The translations under genes were made by a program, and so were the position numbers. A stretch of 64,000 nucleotides of DNA from Lewinella sp. W8 (GTDB taxonomy: Bacteria; Bacteroidota; Bacteroidia; Chitinophagales; Saprospiraceae): NCBI RefSeq assembly GCF_004375085.3, contig NZ_SNAQ03000012.1, positions 1-64,000 on the forward strand. The letters run 5' to 3'. Shown piece by piece: positions 49,231 to 57,989 of this stretch; the first letter of the stretch is position 1, and every line of letters begins with the position of its first letter. The notes below the pieces were generated by a model. It did not search any database. It saw only the letters and a program-made list of their open reading frames with translations, and was not told the origin of the DNA.

Positions 49231-52200
49231 ATGAGAACCATTATGAGGCTTGTTTTACTACTGTGCCTGCTACTTCCGCTGGGCTTGTCCGCCCAGGAGG
49301 AGGCACACTATTCCTCCCTGGAATTCCGCAACATCGGTCCCTTTCGGGGTGGCCGTTCGGCGGCCGTAACCGGGGTGCCCGGAAAACCCAACCTGTATTT
49401 CTTTGGCGCTGCCGGTGGCGGCGTCTGGAAAACGAAAGACGGTGGGCAAACCTGGACCAACATTTCCGACGGTTACTTCGGCGGCTCCATCGGTGCCGTA
49501 GCCGTGTATCCGGATAACCCCAACATCATTTACGTCGGGGGCGGTGAAAAAACCGTGCGGGGTAACGTTAGCTACGGCTACGGCGTCTGGAAAACCATCG
49601 ACGGGGGAAAGACCTGGAAGCAGATGGGGCTGGAGAACAGCCGCCACATTTCCCGCATCCGCATCCATCCCGATAACCCGGACGTCCTCTACGCTGCGGT
49701 GATGGGAGACCTCTACAAAGACACTAAGGAACGGGGCGTTTACCGCTCCACGGACGGCGGTGAGAGCTGGGAGCAAATCCTTTTCTCCGACGAGCGCTCG
49801 GGAGCCGTTGACCTGATCCTGGACCCCAATAATCCCCGGACGATGTTCGCCAGCACCTGGACCATCCGCCGCACCCCCTACAGCCTGGAAAGCGGCGGGG
49901 AAGGCAGCGGCCTTTGGCGCAGCACCGACGGTGGCGACAACTGGGAAAACATCAGTGGTAACCAGGGATTACCCAAGGGCCTGTGGGGTATTAATGCCGT
50001 GGCCGTAAGTCCCGCGGAAAGCAACCGCGTATACGCCATCATCGAAAATAAGGACGGTGGTGTCTACGTGTCGAACGACGGCGGAGATACCTGGGCGAAG
50101 CGCAACTCCAGCCGGGCGCTGCGGCAGCGTGCCTGGTACTACACCCGGATTTACGCTGACCCGGTAGACGTGGACGGCGTCTACGTGGTCAACGTAAGCT
50201 ACCACCACAGTACCGACGGCGGTCGGACCTTCGAGTCTCACCGGGCTCCCCACGGCGACCACCACGATCTGTGGATTGCTCCGGAAGATCCGGAACGCAT
50301 GATCATCGGCGACGACGGAGGGGCACAGGTCTCCTTTGACCAGGGTGAAAACTGGAGTACTTACTACAACCAGCCCACGAGCCAGTTTTACCGGGTCGTT
50401 ACGGACAACAGCTTCCCGTACCGGATCTATGGCGCTCAGCAGGATAACTCTACGGTCCGGATTCAGCACCGTACGGATCGGGGTACCATCGGAGAATCCG
50501 ACTGGGAATCCACCGCCGGGGGCGAAAGCGCCCACCTGGCCCCGGACCCGAAGAATCCCGACATCGTTTACGGTGGCAGCTACGGTGGCTTCCTGACCCG
50601 CTACGACCACGAGAACAACCAGGTCCGGGCCATCAACGTCTGGCCGGACAACCCGATGGGATACGGAGCAGAAGGCATGAAGTACCGCTTCCAGTGGAAC
50701 TTCCCGATCTTCTTTAGCCCCAATAATCCGGAAGTACTGTATACCACCAGTCAGCACCTGCACCGGAGTACGGACGGTGGAGAAAGCTGGGAGATCATCA
50801 GCCCGGACCTGACCCGCAACGAGGCGGATAAACTGGTGAGTAGTGGCGGCCCCATCACCAAGGACAATACCGGCGTAGAATACTACGCAACCATCTTTGC
50901 GGCGACCGAAAGTAACAAAGAGCCCGGCCTGCTCTGGGCGGCTTCCGACGACGGCCTGATTCACGTCAGCAAAAACAACGGTGGGGACTGGGAAAACGTC
51001 ACGCCTAAGGCCGCACCCACCCACGTCATGTGGAACTGCGTGGAAGTAGACCAGCGGATGAACGGTGGCCTCTTCGTGGCGGGCACCAGCTACAAAATGG
51101 GCGACTACACGCCCTACCTCTACCACACCGGTGATTACGGTAAGACGTGGACGCGGATCGATAACGGGATTCCCCGCGACCACTTCACCCGGGCCATCCG
51201 CCAGTACCCCGGTGCGCCGAACGTGCTGTTTGCCGGAACGGAAAGTGGACTGTACATCAGCTTTGACGCCGGAAAAAACTGGCGTTCCTTCCAGCGGAAC
51301 GTACCCATGGTGCCCATTACGGATATGGCCATTAAGGACGACAATCTTATTCTGGCTACGCAGGGGCGGAGCTTCTGGATTCTGGACGACCTGACCGTGC
51401 TCAAGCAAGTAGGTAAGGTGGCCAACAACGCCAGCTTCCACCTCTACGATCCCGTGGATGCCTGGCGCATGGGGGGCAGCAGCCGGACCAGTCGTACGGC
51501 CGGACAAAACCACCCCGGCGGCGTGAACTTCCACGTCTACGTGAGCGAAGAAGCCGCCAAGGACACCCTGCCGTTCGTCCTGCACGTCATGCAGGGAACG
51601 GACACCATCCGCAGCTGGTCAACCGACGGGAAGCGCTCCGAAAAACTGGAGATCAAACCGGGTGGTCAGGTCATCAACTGGAATATGCGGTATCCCGAAG
51701 GAACCCGCTTCGAGGGCATGATTATGTGGTCGGCCGGAGTAGGCGGGCCGATGGCCCTGCCCGGTACTTACACCGTTTCCCTCACCCAGGGCGACGTGAC
51801 GCAAAGCCATGATTTCAACATCAAGGCGGATCCCCGCGTGACGGCTACCCCGGCAGAAATGAAGGCACAGTTTGACTTCATGAAGGAGGTGCAGGACAAA
51901 GTCAGTGAAGCCCACCAGGCCATCATTGACCTGCGTTCCGTGCGTGATCAGATCAAGTCCTTCCAGGATCGCCTCCCGGCCGATGCGCCAAAGGAACTGA
52001 TGCAGTCCGGAAAGGACATCATCAAGGGATTGACGGAAGTAGAGGAGGCCCTCTACCAGACCAAAAACCGGAGTGGACAGGATCCGCTGAACTTCCCCAT
52101 CCGTCTGACGAATAAGCTGGCGCACCTCAACAGCCTGACGGGTATCGGTACCTACGCGCCCACCAAGGCTGCCTACGCCGTTAAGGCCGAAATGACCAAG

Positions 52201-52332
52201 AAGATTGACGAGCAGCTGGCTACCTACCGTTCCATCCTCGCCGATCAGGTGCCCGCCTACAACCGGATGATTCTGGAGCAGCAGGTGCAAGTCATCAAAG
52301 TGCCCAAGGACAAGACTTCTACCAAGAAGTAA
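49231..52332 (+). CDS. Large secreted sortilin/BNR-repeat protein 2
   Basis: The start at 49231 (MRTIMRLVLLLCLLLPLGLS, AQ cleavage) gives 1033 residues; the frame is open far upstream without coding character. It has the same plan as the protein at 40945: NIGPFRGGRSAAVTG near the N-terminus, Asp-box turns (WKTKDGGQTWTNI, YRSTDGGESWEQI, YVSNDGGDTWAKR), RYPEGTRFEGMIMWSAG, then a helical C-terminus (VEEALYQTKNRSGQDPLNFP). The two are paralogues of the Bacteroidota VPS10/sortilin-like group. It ends in a strong terminator. Function unknown; possibly surface glycan or peptide binding. Confidence 0.85.
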   Translation: MRTIMRLVLLLCLLLPLGLSAQEEAHYSSLEFRNIGPFRGGRSAAVTGVPGKPNLYFFGAAGGGVWKTKDGGQTWTNISDGYFGGSIGAVAVYPDNPNIIYVGGGEKTVRGNVSYGYGVWKTIDGGKTWKQMGLENSRHISRIRIHPDNPDVLYAAVMGDLYKDTKERGVYRSTDGGESWEQILFSDERSGAVDLILDPNNPRTMFASTWTIRRTPYSLESGGEGSGLWRSTDGGDNWENISGNQGLPKGLWGINAVAVSPAESNRVYAIIENKDGGVYVSNDGGDTWAKRNSSRALRQRAWYYTRIYADPVDVDGVYVVNVSYHHSTDGGRTFESHRAPHGDHHDLWIAPEDPERMIIGDDGGAQVSFDQGENWSTYYNQPTSQFYRVVTDNSFPYRIYGAQQDNSTVRIQHRTDRGTIGESDWESTAGGESAHLAPDPKNPDIVYGGSYGGFLTRYDHENNQVRAINVWPDNPMGYGAEGMKYRFQWNFPIFFSPNNPEVLYTTSQHLHRSTDGGESWEIISPDLTRNEADKLVSSGGPITKDNTGVEYYATIFAATESNKEPGLLWAASDDGLIHVSKNNGGDWENVTPKAAPTHVMWNCVEVDQRMNGGLFVAGTSYKMGDYTPYLYHTGDYGKTWTRIDNGIPRDHFTRAIRQYPGAPNVLFAGTESGLYISFDAGKNWRSFQRNVPMVPITDMAIKDDNLILATQGRSFWILDDLTVLKQVGKVANNASFHLYDPVDAWRMGGSSRTSRTAGQNHPGGVNFHVYVSEEAAKDTLPFVLHVMQGTDTIRSWSTDGKRSEKLEIKPGGQVINWNMRYPEGTRFEGMIMWSAGVGGPMALPGTYTVSLTQGDVTQSHDFNIKADPRVTATPAEMKAQFDFMKEVQDKVSEAHQAIIDLRSVRDQIKSFQDRLPADAPKELMQSGKDIIKGLTEVEEALYQTKNRSGQDPLNFPIRLTNKLAHLNSLTGIGTYAPTKAAYAVKAEMTKKIDEQLATYRSILADQVPAYNRMILEQQVQVIKVPKDKTSTKK

Positions 52333-52366
52333 TTGCTCCGGGCGTTTACCAGCATACTGGCATGAT

Positions 52367-52404
52367 AACCGTGCAGTTCCATTCGGGGGCTGCACGGTTT
52401 TTTT
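52367..52404 (+). terminator. Rho-independent terminator after sortilin/BNR protein 2
   Basis: Stem AACCGTGCAG (52367-52376) / CTGCACGGTT (52390-52399) followed by a run of seven T (52398-52404). Confidence 0.9.
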
Positions 52405-52478
52405 ACGTCTATCCGTAAGCTCTTCGTGGGCACCGACTACCAAAAGTTCACACCCTGTGAACTCCCAAAATACACGCA

Positions 52479-53189
52479 ATGCGAATTATCCTACTCCTGC
52501 TTCTCTGCGGACTTTCCTTCCCGGCCCACGCCCAGTTTGAGCGTGGATTTGTTGATCTGGGCCGCGACAGCATGCACTATCTGCTGGCCTATCCGGAAGG
52601 TTTTGGGGACGGGGAAGAACTCTGGCCACTGGTGTTGTTTCTTCACGGCGGGGGCGAAGGGGGCAATGACCTCGAACTGGTCAAGAAAAACGGCATCCCG
52701 AAGCACGTGGCGGCCGGAGAAAAATTCCCCTTCGTGCTCCTGGCCCCGCAGAACAAGTACCAGCGGGGATTTTGGGACATTGTTGGCCTTCACCACCTGC
52801 TGGATGAAATTACCCGGGACACCCGGATCGATCCTGACCGGATTTACCTGACGGGCCTCAGCCGCGGAGGTCTGGGGGCCTGGATGACGGCGATGCATGA
52901 CCCGGGGCGCTTTGCGGCCCTGGTGCCGGTCTGCGGTGCCGTGCCGGCTTCCTACGACATCTGGGTGCCGGAAAATTTACCTATCTGGGTGTTTCACGGC
53001 ACCGACGACGATCTGATTCATCCTTCCGAATCGGTCAATATGGTGGAAAACCTCCGCCGCAAAAAGATGAGCCCGCCGCCGAAACTGACCCTGTACGAGG
53101 GGGTAGGGCACAACAGTTGGGAACGTGCCTACGCGGACCCCGAGTTGTATCGGTGGATGCTCGCCCAACGGCGACGGGGCACCAAATAA
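52479..53189 (+). CDS. Secreted alpha/beta-hydrolase esterase
   Basis: Signal peptide (MRIILLLLLCGLSFPAHAQ) and a 217-residue mature alpha/beta-hydrolase. The nucleophile is S128 in the elbow YLTGLSRGGLGAW, the oxyanion loop is LFLHGGGEGG (about 54-62), and the acid/base are D176-D178 (FHGTDDDLIHP) and H211 (GVGHNSWER). The pattern is that of PHB-depolymerase-like or phospholipase/carboxylesterase-type enzymes, often feruloyl or acetyl esterases in polysaccharide settings. The exact substrate is unknown. It is a single plus-strand gene that converges on the symporter gene. Confidence 0.85.
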   Translation: MRIILLLLLCGLSFPAHAQFERGFVDLGRDSMHYLLAYPEGFGDGEELWPLVLFLHGGGEGGNDLELVKKNGIPKHVAAGEKFPFVLLAPQNKYQRGFWDIVGLHHLLDEITRDTRIDPDRIYLTGLSRGGLGAWMTAMHDPGRFAALVPVCGAVPASYDIWVPENLPIWVFHGTDDDLIHPSESVNMVENLRRKKMSPPPKLTLYEGVGHNSWERAYADPELYRWMLAQRRRGTK

Positions 53190-53238
53190 GCTTTGCCCAC
53201 CGATAACTCAGGATAACCGTGATGACTAACCCCGTGCG

Positions 53239-54666
53239 CTACGCGGTGCTCGTCTCCTGGATGAATTCCTGATGACTGTTATCCGGACGAAGAATAGAGC
53301 CGGCGATCATGGCCACCAGGCTGGCGGCGCCTCCGAGGAGCAGGGAAGGAGTTTCTACCGGCCAGCATTCAAAGTACAGCCACACGAGGGTGCCCATTAC
53401 GATGGCACCGTAGGTGCCGGCCCGACTGGCCCGCTTCCAGTACAGGCCCGCGGTGAGCGGCACGAAGAGGGCGACCAGGCTGAGGGCGGAGGACTGCCCC
53501 ACCAGTTCGTAGATGTTCTGGGTGCTGGCGGCCATCGCGGCGGAGGCCAGGGCTACCCCCACCAGGCTGTACCGCATGATCCGCAGTAGGCGTCGGTCCT
53601 GCTCCTCCCGGCTCAGTTGGCCGACCGTCAGCAGGGGGCGAACGAGGTTCTCCCCGATCACCGTTGCCGGAGCGAGCATAGCTCCGCTCGTGGTGCTGAG
53701 AATGGCGGACAGCAGGGCGCCGAAAAAGAGAATTTGCAGGGGCAGGGAGGCGTGCTGCAGGACCAGACTGGGCAGGAACATTTGCTGATCTTCGGCGGCC
53801 GCCAGAGAAGGGTAGAGGACGGTGCCAGCGATGGCGATCAGCAGGGGGAGTAATCCGATAAAGAGGTAGAGAAAGCCACCGAGGTAAGCAGACCGGACGG
53901 CGGTATCGGCGGACTTGGCGGCCATGACCCGCTGGAAGACGTCTTGTTGGGGAATGGAGCCCAGCCCGATGGTAATCCAGGCGGCCAGGTATTCTAATCC
54001 CGGCTGCCATCCGGCATCCGGCAGGAAGCGGTAAAATTCGTCGGGCTGACTGTCCAGGACAACCTCCAGACCGCCGGCCAGTCCGACGAGTTGCCAGGCC
54101 AGGATGAGCAGGCCGGCTACGATCATGATGGTTTGCACGAAATCCGTGACGGAGACGGCCCACATCCCACCAATGTAGGTGTAGAAGAGCACCACACCGG
54201 CGCAGAGTAGAATACCGTACACCAGCGGAATTCCGGCGAGGGTTTGCAGGATGATGGCCAGGGCCACCAGTTGGGCGGCAATCCAGCCAAAGTAGCTGGG
54301 GACCATGAAGATGGCCGAAATTACTTCGGCTTTGCGACTGAAACGCAGGCGGAAGAAATCGTTGAAGGTCAGGATGTTGAGGCGATAGAGCGGGCGGGTA
54401 AAAAAGGCTCCCACGAGAATGAGGCACAGCGCGGCTCCGAAGGGATCTTCAATGACGCCGAGTAGGCCATGGGAGGTAAATTCCGCACTGGCCCCCATGA
54501 TGGTTTCCGATCCAAACCAGGTGGCGAACAGGGCCGTAGCCGCCAGCGGCAGGGGAAGGTTGCGGCCGGCAATAACGAAGTCCTGGGCGTTCTTGACCCT
54601 CCGGGAAGCGAGGTAGCCAATGAAGATGGTCACCAGAAGGTAGCAGAAGATAAAGAGCAACAACAT
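53239..54666 (-). CDS. Sodium:solute symporter family transporter
   Basis: A 475-residue polytopic membrane protein with 12-13 spans. Family features are the N-terminal span (LLLFIFCYLLVTIFIGYLAS), NAQDFVIAGRNLPLPLAATA, WFGSETIMGASAEFTSHGLL, and GLGSIPQQDVFQRVMAAKSA in the middle. SSF proteins import sugars, amino acids, vitamins or carboxylates with sodium. The substrate is not predictable. It is a single minus-strand gene between an esterase and ribosomal-protein genes. Confidence 0.9.
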   Translation of the reverse strand: MLLLFIFCYLLVTIFIGYLASRRVKNAQDFVIAGRNLPLPLAATALFATWFGSETIMGASAEFTSHGLLGVIEDPFGAALCLILVGAFFTRPLYRLNILTFNDFFRLRFSRKAEVISAIFMVPSYFGWIAAQLVALAIILQTLAGIPLVYGILLCAGVVLFYTYIGGMWAVSVTDFVQTIMIVAGLLILAWQLVGLAGGLEVVLDSQPDEFYRFLPDAGWQPGLEYLAAWITIGLGSIPQQDVFQRVMAAKSADTAVRSAYLGGFLYLFIGLLPLLIAIAGTVLYPSLAAAEDQQMFLPSLVLQHASLPLQILFFGALLSAILSTTSGAMLAPATVIGENLVRPLLTVGQLSREEQDRRLLRIMRYSLVGVALASAAMAASTQNIYELVGQSSALSLVALFVPLTAGLYWKRASRAGTYGAIVMGTLVWLYFECWPVETPSLLLGGAASLVAMIAGSILRPDNSHQEFIQETSTA

Positions 54667-54749
54667 CCGCGGGAAATTTGGTTGGAAAAAGGATGCTTAG
54701 CCCACCGTTCCGGAAGCGCTAAGTGCCGGTGCTGCTACAAATAAAAGAA

Positions 54750-54779
54750 AACCCCTACCATCCGAAGATGATAGGGGTT
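54750..54779 (-). terminator. Terminator of the rpmI-rplT unit
   Basis: Perfect 13-bp arms AACCCCTACCATC (54750-54762) and GATGATAGGGGTT (54767-54779) with a CGAA loop; on the minus strand a T-rich stretch (TTTTCTTTTAT) follows. It lies 31 bases after the rplT stop. Confidence 0.92.
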
Positions 54780-54810
54780 CCAAAGTTTGTCGATGGGATT
54801 ATCCCAGCGT

Positions 54811-55155
54811 TTATTTTACGCTGTCCACCACGGCCTTGAAGGCTTCGGGGTGATTCATGGCCAGGTCCGCGAGGACCTTGCGGTTCAGGCCAACTTCCTT
54901 CTGACCCAGGGCGTGCATCAGGCGGCTGTACGTAGTGCCATTCTGGCGGGCAGCGGCGTTGATACGGGCAATCCACAGGCGGCGGAAGGCGCGTTTCTTG
55001 TTGCGGCGGTCACGGTAGGCGTACTGAAGACCCTTTTCGACCGCGTTTTTTGCTACGGTGTAGACTTTGGAACGTGCACCCCAGTAACCTTTGGCGGCTT
55101 TCAGGATGCGCTTACGACGTGCGCGGGAGGCGACGTGATTAACGGAACGAGGCAT
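54811..55155 (-). CDS. rplT: 50S ribosomal protein L20
   Basis: A 114-residue protein starting [20 protein letters not shown], the universal L20 N-terminus; [20 protein letters not shown] is the conserved core and [10 protein letters not shown]-type ([20 protein letters not shown]) closes it. L20 binds 23S rRNA early in 50S assembly. The frame extends to 55239, but the start at 55155 is the conserved one. It follows rpmI by 99 bases and is followed by a terminator. Confidence 0.97.
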   Translation of the reverse strand: MPRSVNHVASRARRKRILKAAKGYWGARSKVYTVAKNAVEKGLQYAYRDRRNKKRAFRRLWIARINAAARQNGTTYSRLMHALGQKEVGLNRKVLADLAMNHPEAFKAVVDSVK

Positions 55156-55254
55156 AATGCTCTGATTTTGTGCAGTACGGAGACGATTGTGCTTTGGAAC
55201 CCGTACTCTCGTGAAAAAAGAGGTTAAAGAAGACCCCACATCTGGGGCAGCAGT

Positions 55255-55449
55255 TTACTTACACAGCAGGCGCTTAATACGCTTCTCATCAGCTTCGGAA
55301 ACCAGGGCGCCGTCACGAAGACGAAGCTTGGCTTTCTTGCTTTTGTTGCGCATCATGTGCGAGGTGTAAGCCTGAAAACGCTTCACTTTCCCCTTACCGG
55401 TGATTTTGAAGCGCTTCTTCGCACTGCTGTGCGTTTTCATCTTAGGCAT
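55255..55449 (-). CDS. rpmI: 50S ribosomal protein L35
   Basis: A 64-residue basic protein [20 protein letters not shown], then [20 protein letters not shown]: a textbook L35. The start at 55449 is chosen over the longer frame to 55533. It is the upstream partner of rplT. infC, which usually precedes rpmI, is not found upstream: a uridine kinase gene is there instead. Confidence 0.97.
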   Translation of the reverse strand: MPKMKTHSSAKKRFKITGKGKVKRFQAYTSHMMRNKSKKAKLRLRDGALVSEADEKRIKRLLCK

Positions 55450-55538
55450 AACACGTGGTTTTACAAATGGAGCGCAAAGATAAGCATTATTCTGATAAGG
55501 GAAAGGACCGACCCGTTTTATTTTAGTGTTCACCCAAG

Positions 55539-55620
55539 TTAGGATTCAGGTTTTAGGATTCAGGATTCAGGATTCAGGTTTTAGGCTGAATCCTCAAGCC
55601 CCGATCCTTAAACCTCAATC
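55539..55620. repeat. Short tandem repeat / imperfect palindrome (TTAGGATTCAGG-type)
   Basis: Four or so copies of a GGATTCAGG motif, two preceded by TTTTA, are followed by the inverse-oriented AATCC units (GAATCCTCAAG, GATCCTTAAACC, AATCCTAA). The stretch can fold into an imperfect hairpin and sits between the udk stop and rpmI. It may serve as terminator for udk. Confidence 0.6.
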
Positions 55621-56241
55621 CTAACTCCCAACCTTCTTTTCCACGAAGGCCCGCACCACGGCCAGCCCCATGTTAAAGTCGCTGTTGTTGTTGACGATGA
55701 TGTCGGCCTTTTCCCGGTAGGGGTGCACGTACTTCTCGTAGGCCGGAAGCACGTGGTGTTCGTAACGGTATAGGACGTCTTCCAGCGGGTAATTACGTTC
55801 TACCCGGTCCCGCTTGATTCTCCGGACCACCTTGAGGTTGTCCTTGGCGTGCAGAAAGACCCGCAGGTCGAGCATTTTGCGCACTTCCTTATAGTGAAAC
55901 ACAAAAAGGCCCTCCACGATGATGACCGGCGCGGGAAAGAAGGTGAGCAGCTTGGGTTCGGCCAGCTCATTATTGAAGACGTACTCCTGTCGCTGGACCG
56001 ACTGCCCCTCACACAGCAGGCGCAAATCCCGGACGAATTCGTCTTTGTAGATAGACTTCGGACGATCAAAATTGTAAATGCCGTTCTTGTCCTTCTTCTG
56101 AAATTCACGGGGGACGTAATAATCATCCATACTCAGCAGGCAAACCTGCTGATCGGTAAAACCGTCACGTAATTGCTTAATGAAGGTGGTTTTGCCGGAA
56201 CCGGAACCTCCCGTAATGCCGATGAGAAAAGGTCTTTTCAT
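55621..56241 (-). CDS. udk: Uridine/cytidine kinase
   Basis: A 206-residue P-loop kinase that phosphorylates uridine and cytidine to UMP/CMP. The Walker A loop is GITGGSGSGKTTF (about 8-20); LLSMDDYYVPR and FDRPKSIYKDEF are the conserved acceptor sites, and VIIVEGLFVFH the beta-strand region. The start is taken at 56241 (MKRPFLIGITGG) rather than 56286. It is divergent from a NupC-type nucleoside transporter gene 169 bases away, an obvious salvage pair. Confidence 0.92.
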   Translation of the reverse strand: MKRPFLIGITGGSGSGKTTFIKQLRDGFTDQQVCLLSMDDYYVPREFQKKDKNGIYNFDRPKSIYKDEFVRDLRLLCEGQSVQRQEYVFNNELAEPKLLTFFPAPVIIVEGLFVFHYKEVRKMLDLRVFLHAKDNLKVVRRIKRDRVERNYPLEDVLYRYEHHVLPAYEKYVHPYREKADIIVNNNSDFNMGLAVVRAFVEKKVGS

Positions 56242-56410
56242 ACGGAACGCGAAGGTAGGGCCTCCGTCCCGATTCTTCCCGGTCAATCGGGAAGTATCCC
56301 GCAGGGGACGGTTCAGGACAGAAGGATTTTCCCCCGCCCTGACTATTCCGGAGTAACAATGCCCTTGCTGCGGACAAATATGTTAACTTGCCGCCAACCC
56401 AATTGTAACC

Positions 56411-57799
56411 ATGGATTTTGCCTACGATCTATTCCGTACCCTGCTAGGTTTGGCCGTAATGATCGGTATCTGTTACCTGTTCAGTAAAAACCGCAAAGCG
56501 ATTGACTGGAAACTGGTCGGAATCGGCGTAACCATGCAGTTTGTGCTGGCCGTCCTTATCCTTAAGGTCAAGGGGGTGTCCACCATCTTTGATTACGTCG
56601 CTACGGGTTTTCGCAAGACGCTGGAGTTTACCGCTGCCGGCTCGGAGTTCCTCTTCGGCAGCATCGTCAACGACATGGACAGCTTCGGCTATATTTTTGC
56701 CTTCCAGGTATTACCGACGATCGTTTTCTTTTCGGCCCTCTCGGCCATCCTTTACTACTTCGGCATCCTGCAGAAGGTGGTGTACGGACTGGCCTGGTTG
56801 CTGAGTAAGGCCATGGGACTGAGCGGTCCGGAAAGCCTGGCCGCCGCGGCCAACGTCTTCATCGGACAGACCGAAGCCCCCCTGGTCGTGAAGCCCTACC
56901 TGGAGAATATGACCCGCTCCGAACTGCTCTGCGTTATGGTGGGTGGTATGGCCACCATCGCCGGCAGTGTATTTGTGTCCTACATCGGCTTCCTCGGGGG
57001 CAGTGACCCCGAGAGCCAGCAGTTCTTCGCCAAGCACCTCCTGACGGCCAGCATCATCTCCGCTCCGGCCGCCATCGTCTGCGCCAAAATGCTGCTGCCG
57101 GAAACCTCCGCGGAATTGGCCGCCGTAACCGGCGCGGCCACCGACGATCCCCACGCCGCCCACACCCCCCAGCAAGACAAACGGCTGGAAATGGCCGCCG
57201 ACGAAAGCAGCAACCTTCTGGACGCCATCAGCACCGGCACCTCCGACGGCCTGCGTCTGGCGGTGAACGTAGGCGCCATGCTGCTGGTCTTTACGGCCCT
57301 CATCTACATGCTCAACGTCCTTTTCCTGGGTGGCACCGACATCGTCAATGACCTGGTTCGTTGGATCAATCCGGACGTCGGCGACTGGAACGAGATGATC
57401 GCCGCGGCCACCGACAACCGTTTCAAAGGATTCAGCTTCTCCTACCTCCTGGCGCTGCTTTTCGCTCCCGTTGCCTGGATCATCGGTGTTCCCTTCGAAG
57501 ACATCACCGTCATCGGTCAGCTCCTCGGACTCAAAACCGTAATCAACGAATTCGTGGCTTACGATACCTTCCGCAACGTTCAGGCCAGCGGCTTGGAGCT
57601 ATCCCCCAAGAGTGTCCTCATCGCCGCCTACGCCCTGTGTGGCTTCGCCAACTTCGCCAGCATCGGCATCCAGATTGGCGGCATCGGAGCCATCGCCCCC
57701 GGCCAGCGGCAAACCCTCACCGAACTGGGCATCACCGCCCTCATCGGCGGCACCATCGCCTGCCTCATGACCGGAGCGGTTGCCGGACTGTTTTATTGA
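56411..57799 (+). CDS. nupC: Concentrative nucleoside transporter (NupC/CNT family)
   Basis: A 462-residue membrane protein with the CNT pattern: GSEFLFGSIVNDMDSFGYIF, FQVLPTIVFFSALSAILYYF, ANVFIGQTEAPLVVKPYL (the G-Q-T-E-A-P motif that binds the sugar), and YALCGFANFASIGIQIGGIG near the end. The family couples nucleoside import to sodium or protons. A ~45-residue hydrophilic insertion (around 235-270, AVTGAATDDPHAAHTPQQDK) is seen. The divergent uridine kinase gene suggests joint control from the 169-base gap. Confidence 0.93.
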   Translation: MDFAYDLFRTLLGLAVMIGICYLFSKNRKAIDWKLVGIGVTMQFVLAVLILKVKGVSTIFDYVATGFRKTLEFTAAGSEFLFGSIVNDMDSFGYIFAFQVLPTIVFFSALSAILYYFGILQKVVYGLAWLLSKAMGLSGPESLAAAANVFIGQTEAPLVVKPYLENMTRSELLCVMVGGMATIAGSVFVSYIGFLGGSDPESQQFFAKHLLTASIISAPAAIVCAKMLLPETSAELAAVTGAATDDPHAAHTPQQDKRLEMAADESSNLLDAISTGTSDGLRLAVNVGAMLLVFTALIYMLNVLFLGGTDIVNDLVRWINPDVGDWNEMIAAATDNRFKGFSFSYLLALLFAPVAWIIGVPFEDITVIGQLLGLKTVINEFVAYDTFRNVQASGLELSPKSVLIAAYALCGFANFASIGIQIGGIGAIAPGQRQTLTELGITALIGGTIACLMTGAVAGLFY

Positions 57800-57918
57800 A
57801 ATGAGTTATAACCAAGGCGAGTCGGTAGTAGAGCGTGAGATAGAACGGTTCGTGCCAAAAGATCTCACCGCACTAGGATGAAAGTTAAAAGAAATTACCT
57901 CCCAGGTTCCCGTAGCGG

Positions 57919-57972
57919 TCGTCCGACAAATTCTTTGTTTCTGACGTAGTCAATACAAAGTTTGTCTGACGA
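57919..57972. terminator. Imperfect hairpin between converging nupC and the BtuB-like gene
   Basis: Arms TCGTCCGACAAATTCTTTGT (57919-57938) and ACAAAGTTTGTCTGACGA (57955-57972) pair with one or two mismatches or bulges. It probably ends transcription from both sides, though T-tracts are weak. Confidence 0.5.
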
Positions 57973-57989
57973 ATCTCGGTACTTCTATC

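Noticed and set aside
49969-51585. 538-residue minus-strand frame opposite sortilin/BNR protein 2
   Set aside because: The same antisense artefact as in the paralogue.
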